DNA of 64,000 nt from Ferruginibacter sp. GTDB lineage: Bacteria > Bacteroidota > Bacteroidia > Chitinophagales > Chitinophagaceae. The DNA is taken from contig JABFRP010000002.1 in the NCBI GenBank assembly GCA_013141115.1, forward strand, positions 1,476,647 through 1,540,646, in the 5' to 3' direction. Shown one piece after another: positions 59,976-64,000 of this stretch (within the stretch, counting starts at the first letter, position 1; each line of letters starts with the position of its first letter). The position numbers and the translations under genes are program-made. The notes below the pieces were generated by a model. That model made no database searches. It had not been told where the DNA came from and was given only the letters and a program-made list of their open reading frames with translations.

Positions 59976-60857
59976 TTGAAAATCCTTTGGCCCATTATAA
60001 AAAAAATATTCCTGGTTGTTTTTATCATTCATGTATGCTGGTTTTTGTATTTTGTTTTTACCAACTTTTCCGATGCAATTGAAATAAAAGAGTTTAAACA
60101 AAAATTATTGATCTTTATTGGCATTGTTGCGCTGGCGGCTATTATATTTTTTATCTGGTTGCGAAACCGAAAAGGCATAAAAAAGATAATTTCTCTTTGC
60201 TGGAATATTATTTTCACCGGCTATATCATTTTCTTCTTTTATTTTTTATTGGGTTTTGTTTTTAATCCGCCCATAACAATAACACAGGCGGCAAGTGTTT
60301 TGCAGGGTAATGGTTTGGCAAGAGACTATGTTAGTTATGATGAAATGGGCCCTAATATTAAACTGGCAGTAATTGCAAGTGAGGACCAAAAATTTCCTGA
60401 TCATGATGGGTTTGATTTAAAGGCCATAAAGCTGGCCATGAAATATAATAAAAGGCATCCTGGAAAAACAAGAGGCGGCAGTACTATCAGCCAGCAAACA
60501 GCAAAAAATATTTTTCTTTTTCAGGGCGGCGGTTTTATACGCAAAGGCCCCGAAGTGTTTTTTACTTTTACTATAGAAACCGGCTATACAAAAAGAATGA
60601 TTTTAGAACGTTACCTGAACATAGCCGAAATGGGCCGTGGTGTTTTTGGTGTGCAGGCAGCAGCAAAAAAATATTTTAATAAAGATGCTAAAAATTTAAC
60701 CCGTGGCGAAGCAGCACAAATTGCCGCCTGCTTACCCAACCCTAAAAAGTATACCGTAAAGCCATTGAGTGGTTATGTTGCCAACAGGTACGATGATATT
60801 ATGCGGCAGATGAATAATCTGGAAGCTGACCCGGATGTGCAGGCAATAATTAAATAA
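59976..60857 (+). CDS. mtgA: Monofunctional peptidoglycan transglycosylase
   Basis: A 293-aa GT51 glycosyltransferase that polymerises lipid II into glycan strands. Two or three hydrophobic N-terminal segments anchor it (VVFIIHVCWFLYFVF). Catalytic motifs: LAVIASEDQKFPDHDGFD with the first Glu, RGGSTISQQTAKNIFL, RMILERYLNIAEMGRGVFG with the second Glu, and AAKKYFNKDAKNLTRGEAAQ. No transpeptidase domain. Start is TTG 59976, the only in-frame start upstream of the membrane segment; downstream ATGs would cut it. It overlaps the convergent NadR-like gene by 8 bases. Confidence 0.95.
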   Translation: MKILWPIIKKIFLVVFIIHVCWFLYFVFTNFSDAIEIKEFKQKLLIFIGIVALAAIIFFIWLRNRKGIKKIISLCWNIIFTGYIIFFFYFLLGFVFNPPITITQAASVLQGNGLARDYVSYDEMGPNIKLAVIASEDQKFPDHDGFDLKAIKLAMKYNKRHPGKTRGGSTISQQTAKNIFLFQGGGFIRKGPEVFFTFTIETGYTKRMILERYLNIAEMGRGVFGVQAAAKKYFNKDAKNLTRGEAAQIAACLPNPKKYTVKPLSGYVANRYDDIMRQMNNLEADPDVQAIIK

Positions 60858-61413
60858 TTTTATCAATAGCAGCAATGGCGCTTTGTAAGCGTTTTTCATA
60901 TCCACCACTTATATCTACCCAGGGCACATTTTGGTTCACCATAATATCTTTGTAATGATGGTATAATTCTTCTCTCGATTTTAAATCGGGATATTCTCTC
61001 AATTCATCTTTAACCCAGGGCAGGTCAATATTACAGAGTAAATACAGGTCATATTTTCTTTCCACTATGCGGTTTAATATCCAGTGGTGGCATTTTTCAA
61101 AAACAAACTCACACCAAACTTTCATTACGTACATATCGGTATCAATGAAGATAGGTTGGTTGATGTTCGATGTTCGTTGTTCGGTGGAAATTCTTTCGGT
61201 CAACGACCAACTGTCAACGATCAACTGTTCACCGACAACCTGGCCCTGTGCAATGGTCAATAAATTTTCAAAAGTATAATCAGTACCGTTTTTTAAAAGA
61301 TATTCTCTGGCATATTCCTTTACCCACATGGTATTATAATGCGCCGCAAGCTGCTCACATAAAGTACTTTTACCAGTACTTTCCGGCCCCAGTATCACCA
61401 CTTTTTTAAACAT
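60850..61413 (-). CDS. NadR-like ATPase, probable nicotinamide riboside kinase
   Basis: A 187-aa AAA_28-type P-loop kinase. Walker A is ILGPESTGKSTLCEQL; family segments WVKEYAREYL, LTIAQGQVVGEQ, IFIDTDMYVMKVWCEFVF and YDLYLLCNIDLPWV follow. It probably phosphorylates nicotinamide riboside brought in by the PnuC gene nearby (62120). An unusual insert, IVDSWSLTERISTEQRTSNI, lies between QGQVVGEQ and the IFIDTD strand, and its DNA is built of 7-base repeats. The gene overlaps the start of a small membrane-protein gene by 8 bases. Confidence 0.85.
   Translation of the reverse strand: MFKKVVILGPESTGKSTLCEQLAAHYNTMWVKEYAREYLLKNGTDYTFENLLTIAQGQVVGEQLIVDSWSLTERISTEQRTSNINQPIFIDTDMYVMKVWCEFVFEKCHHWILNRIVERKYDLYLLCNIDLPWVKDELREYPDLKSREELYHHYKDIMVNQNVPWVDISGGYEKRLQSAIAAIDKII
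61142..61235. repeat. Heptad repeats inside the NadR-like coding region
   Basis: On the minus strand, GTTGATC GTTGACA and then GTTGGTC GTTGACC, followed further on by GAACAAC GAACATC GAACATC. Two blocks of 7-base units that encode the extra residues of the insert; 7 is not a multiple of 3. Confidence 0.7.
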
Positions 61414-61585
61414 TGTTATTCCTGTATTTGTTTAACTCTATTATAAATGTAACTACAAAAAATACCAGTAAAGCTAAACGTATACCCAGCCGGAAGCTGT
61501 CTTTTGTAGGGGTGGTTAAACTAAATGCAACAAAAATTATAATTAATATCGCTTTTATAATAAGCGATAATTTTTTATTTATCAT
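61406..61585 (-). CDS. Small membrane protein, 59 aa
   Basis: On the minus strand, ATG at 61585 to TAA at 61406: MINKKLSLIIKAILIIIFVA, a charged loop PTKDSFRLGIR, then a second helix LALLVFFVVTFIIEL. It overlaps the tag gene at its start by 11 bases and the NadR-like gene at its end by 8 bases, both typical of coupled operon genes, so coding is likely. Two-helix membrane protein; function unknown. Confidence 0.7.
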   Translation of the reverse strand: MINKKLSLIIKAILIIIFVAFSLTTPTKDSFRLGIRLALLVFFVVTFIIELNKYRNNNV

Positions 61586-62123
61586 TCCACCTGGGTTTTG
61601 TTTTCAATACTTTTTTGTGTACGGCACAATCCTTATCATGTGCGCCGGGTAAATAACCTGTACTCATTAAAAATTCATTTACAATTTCGCCACCGGTAAA
61701 CTTAAAAGTTTGCTTAAATAGTTTCATCCATTCTTCTTTTGTTTTAGGATGATGATGATCGAGCCATTTTTTAAACGAGCCCATTTCTTTCTGCAATTTT
61801 AAAATTGATTTTGCATTTTCTATAGTAGCGTTTACTTTTAATTTATTACGGATAATACCTGCATCGTTTAATAAACGTTCGATATCTTTTTCTTTGTAGG
61901 CAGCAACTTTTTTTATATTAAAGTTGTGGTAAGCTTTTCTAAAATTTTCCTGTTTGTTTAAAATGGTGGTCCAGCTTAGGCCGGCCTGGTTAATTTCCAG
62001 TATCAGCCTGCAAAATAATTCATCATCATCGATAATAGGAAAACCATAATGGTTGTCGTGATAAACTTTATGAACTGATTGTTCGCCGGGTTGCAGCGAA
62101 TTAATAAAAGTGCAATAACTCAT
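61575..62123 (-). CDS. tag: DNA-3-methyladenine glycosylase I
   Basis: A 182-aa base-excision repair enzyme that removes 3-methyladenine. Family marks: N-terminal Cys (SYCTFIN), VYHDNHYGFPIIDDDELFCRL, EINQAGLSWTTILNKQENFR, the helix-hairpin-helix region ERLLNDAGIIRNKLKV, and GAHDKDCAVHK at the end, which supplies zinc ligands with the N-terminal Cys and His. The usual Trp of YHDxEWG is Tyr here. The ATG overlaps the pnuC stop by 4 bases. Confidence 0.95.
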   Translation of the reverse strand: MSYCTFINSLQPGEQSVHKVYHDNHYGFPIIDDDELFCRLILEINQAGLSWTTILNKQENFRKAYHNFNIKKVAAYKEKDIERLLNDAGIIRNKLKVNATIENAKSILKLQKEMGSFKKWLDHHHPKTKEEWMKLFKQTFKFTGGEIVNEFLMSTGYLPGAHDKDCAVHKKVLKTKPRWNDK

Positions 62124-62749
62124 GTATTATTTAATTTTTGTTTTTTCATCCATTCAAACAACCCTGCTACTGCCATTACAAGCAGCACCACATAATATAC
62201 ACTTGTAAATACATAATGTTTTACAAAGTATAAAGGGATAGATGCAATATTGGTAGCTATCCACCAATACCAGCTTTCTACTTTTTTCTTTGTCATCAAC
62301 CACATGCCGGTAAAAGCGGTGGCGCTTGCAAAGGCATCTGCCCATGGTATTACACCATAGTAAAATTGTTTTTTAAAGTAAGTGAGTATTAAAAATATGC
62401 TTATATAGAAAAAAAGGAAAAAAGAAATTTGCTGCAACCAATCCTTTTTATTCGAGCTGGTAATATGCAATACAGTTTCTTTTTGTGCATCTTTTTTTAG
62501 CCACATATACCAACCAATTATACTCATTACTGTATAATAAAAATTTACTCCTGCTTCGCCAAACAGGTTTCCTTTAAAACTTATATACACGTAAATAATG
62601 GTATTAATAAGGCCAACAGGATAAACCAGGATATTTTCCTTACGACTATACCAAACGCTTGCTATGCCGGAAAACACAGCAATATATTCATACCAATGTG
62701 TATTTTGAATATCTGTAATAAACTGTTGGTAAAGTTGCTCTGCTCCCAC
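62120..62749 (-). CDS. pnuC: Nicotinamide riboside transporter PnuC
   Basis: A 209-aa membrane protein with about seven helices. PnuC marks: IASVWYSRKENILVYPVGLI, NFYYTVMSIIGWYMWLKK with the W..W pair and the C-terminal WIATNIASIPLYFVKHYVF. It imports nicotinamide riboside by facilitated diffusion with trapping by a kinase, which fits the NadR-like gene downstream. First gene of the overlapping run pnuC, tag, small membrane protein, NadR-like. Confidence 0.95.
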   Translation of the reverse strand: MGAEQLYQQFITDIQNTHWYEYIAVFSGIASVWYSRKENILVYPVGLINTIIYVYISFKGNLFGEAGVNFYYTVMSIIGWYMWLKKDAQKETVLHITSSNKKDWLQQISFFLFFYISIFLILTYFKKQFYYGVIPWADAFASATAFTGMWLMTKKKVESWYWWIATNIASIPLYFVKHYVFTSVYYVVLLVMAVAGLFEWMKKQKLNNT

Positions 62750-62771
62750 AATGCTTTTGTTTAAATGTAAT

Positions 62772-63383
62772 TTAATATTTATTGCTGTACCTCCTCATGG
62801 GGCGCAGGTATTTTATTCCTTTGCTGGTTTTAAACCTGGTGGCTACCTGTTGCCACTGATTATTGCCGGAGCGCCAAACAATAAAATGTAAATGTGGAAA
62901 TAAGGTATAACCCGTTTTACCGCTTAAGCCAATTGGCTGGCCTTGCTTTACTGTATCGCCAGGGTTTACTAAAGCGCCATTAAATTGCAAATGCCAATAG
63001 CCTGCCCTGCTGCCATCGGTATGTTGTATTACAATTACATTTCCAAAAGCACGGTATTTTTTATTCCAACCGCCTTTGTTGCCATCTTCTTTTACACGAA
63101 CAACAATACCTTCTCTTGCCGCACAAATAGTAGTACCCCTTTTCATTTTAAAATCCAGAGCAGCCCTGTTTTTATGAGAATATTTGCTAAAATACCCCTG
63201 TGCCAATAAATGTGTTGTATTTTTTTCAAAAGGCAACTGGTATACAAAACTAGTATCATCTTTAATAATGCCTTTTTGTAACTGCTTAATTTGATTGCGT
63301 TGAGGATTATTGCTAACCGCACAACTACACATATAAATAACTGCAACTAACAAAATAATATGTAAACGGTTGGTATAAAGCAT
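62772..63383 (-). CDS. M23 family metallopeptidase, probable lipoprotein
   Basis: A 203-aa LytM-type protein. Signal with Cys at 19-21 (AVIYMCSCAVSNN). Zinc and catalytic motifs: SHKNRAALDFKMKRGTTI with His and Asp, GYWHLQFNGALVNPGDTV and TLFPHLHFIVW with the HxH pair. M23 proteins cut peptide cross-links in peptidoglycan or act as regulators. A paralogue, cut by the window end, starts at 63862 with a nearly identical end (VATRFKTSKGIKYLRP versus IATRFITKKGIIYLRP). Confidence 0.9.
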   Translation of the reverse strand: MLYTNRLHIILLVAVIYMCSCAVSNNPQRNQIKQLQKGIIKDDTSFVYQLPFEKNTTHLLAQGYFSKYSHKNRAALDFKMKRGTTICAAREGIVVRVKEDGNKGGWNKKYRAFGNVIVIQHTDGSRAGYWHLQFNGALVNPGDTVKQGQPIGLSGKTGYTLFPHLHFIVWRSGNNQWQQVATRFKTSKGIKYLRPMRRYSNKY

Positions 63384-63484
63384 TAGTTGTATAAAGATAA
63401 AACGAAGAAGCTTTAACCAACTACATTAAATTAACGTATATTGATAAAAACTGAAAACGTTTAGTTTAACCTGGTAACGTATGT

Positions 63485-63853
63485 ATGTTTAAAAAGATCA
63501 GTTACATTTTAATTCCGGTATTTTATATTGCTGCAGGTATTAATCATTTCCGCAATCCGGATAGTTATTATAAAATTATTCCTGATTATTTGCCTGACCC
63601 AACTTCTATAAATTTATTTTCCGGCGCAGCCGAAATTATTTTGGGATTACTTTTTTTGTTTTCCAAAACACGAACTATTGCTGCTTATGGTGTTATTGCT
63701 TTGCTCGTTGCATTTATACCGGCACATATTGTAATGATACAAAAAGGTTTTTGCCTGAATAATGGTTATTGTTTACCGGAATGGGCCACCTGGATACGCT
63801 TATTTCCACTGCAATTTTTGCTGATGCTTTGGGTATGGAAATGCAGAAAATGA
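63485..63853 (+). CDS. DoxX-like membrane protein
   Basis: A 122-aa protein with four predicted helices. Marks: LIPVFYIAAGINHFRNPDSY, SGAAEIILGLLFLF, AYGVIALLVAFIPAHIVM and a final helix (FPLQFLLMLWVWK). It is of the DoxX/MauE group of small membrane proteins, some linked to redox or respiration. It lies between two convergent-looking M23 genes on the other strand. Function not known. Confidence 0.8.
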   Translation: MFKKISYILIPVFYIAAGINHFRNPDSYYKIIPDYLPDPTSINLFSGAAEIILGLLFLFSKTRTIAAYGVIALLVAFIPAHIVMIQKGFCLNNGYCLPEWATWIRLFPLQFLLMLWVWKCRK

Positions 63854-63861
63854 TTTTATAT

Positions 63862-64000
63862 TTATTTTACCGCCCTGTAATATTTACCGGGGCGTAAATA
63901 AATTATTCCCTTTTTAGTTATAAACCTTGTAGCAATGTTTTTTCCAGCTGCATCATACACCTGAAAGTGCAAATGCGGAAAAGCTGTGTAACCGGTATTA
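63862..64000 (-). CDS. M23 family metallopeptidase, 3' end only
   Basis: The last 45 codons are inside the window: NTGYTAFPHLHFQVYDAAG, then NIATRFITKKGIIYLRP and YYRAVK. The HLHF motif is the HxH of M23 peptidases. It is a paralogue of the gene at 62772. The start lies beyond the window. Confidence 0.85.
   Translation of the reverse strand, partial: NTGYTAFPHLHFQVYDAAGKNIATRFITKKGIIYLRPGKYYRAVK

Overview
The window is chromosomal DNA from a member of the Bacteroidota, most likely family Chitinophagaceae. The evidence is low GC, promoters of the TAnnTTTG type, weak Shine-Dalgarno sites, and typical families: IPExxxVDY protein, PspC/PadR pair, S46 dipeptidyl-peptidase, M28 peptidase with PDZ, CRTAC1/ASPIC protein, SNF2 helicase with SWIM motifs, and outer-membrane beta-barrels with a carboxypeptidase-like domain. 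This is inferred from protein families; no rRNA gene is present.

Layout. 1-7.7 kb is housekeeping: end of a Pro/Lys-rich protein, selD, pterin dehydratase, small proteins, an M28 peptidase and feoB. 7.8-26.3 kb is a class I lanthipeptide locus: beta-barrel outer-membrane protein, degenerate TraB/GumN protein, four tandem precursors, a tRNA-Glu(UUC) gene, a fifth precursor, full-length lanB, a C39-peptidase ABC exporter, a short HlyD-like protein, a 51-aa cryptic precursor, DinB-like protein, another precursor, S41 protease, LytS/LytTR two-component pair, lanC and an alpha/beta hydrolase. LanB enzymes consume glutamyl-tRNA-Glu, so a divergent tRNA-Glu gene inside the precursor array is the most striking feature of the window.

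26.4-28.5 kb holds a lipoprotein and a class A beta-lactamase-like serine hydrolase. 28.6-32.1 kb is an inserted element of about 3.45 kb. It has 19-bp imperfect terminal inverted repeats and an apparent 12-bp target duplication, and carries an unknown gene, a tRNA-like gene with an 8-bp acceptor stem, an IS1595/ISXO2-type transposase and two passenger genes (DUF3800 plus an unknown).

32.3-42.1 kb: padR and pspC, each preceded by a mini-ORF that overlaps the start codon; a lipoprotein; gcvT; a frameshifted SRPBCC gene; comB; a small membrane protein; and a large SWI2/SNF2 helicase whose start codon abuts five AATCNNN heptads. 42.1-51.5 kb (mostly minus strand) holds two tiny genes, an ASPIC/FG-GAP protein, a vanadium-haloperoxidase-like PAP2 protein, several exported lipoproteins and a class C beta-lactamase-like hydrolase. 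51.6-54.7 kb is a NarL-type sensor kinase and its regulator. Both lie next to copies of the same TACTCCATTTGGATA element, a probable operator.

54.8-64 kb: DPP7-type S46 peptidase, GH3-family enzyme, LysE transporter, hypothetical protein, mtgA, an NR-salvage group (NadR-like kinase, small membrane protein, tag, pnuC), two M23 peptidase paralogues (one cut by the window end) and a DoxX-like protein.
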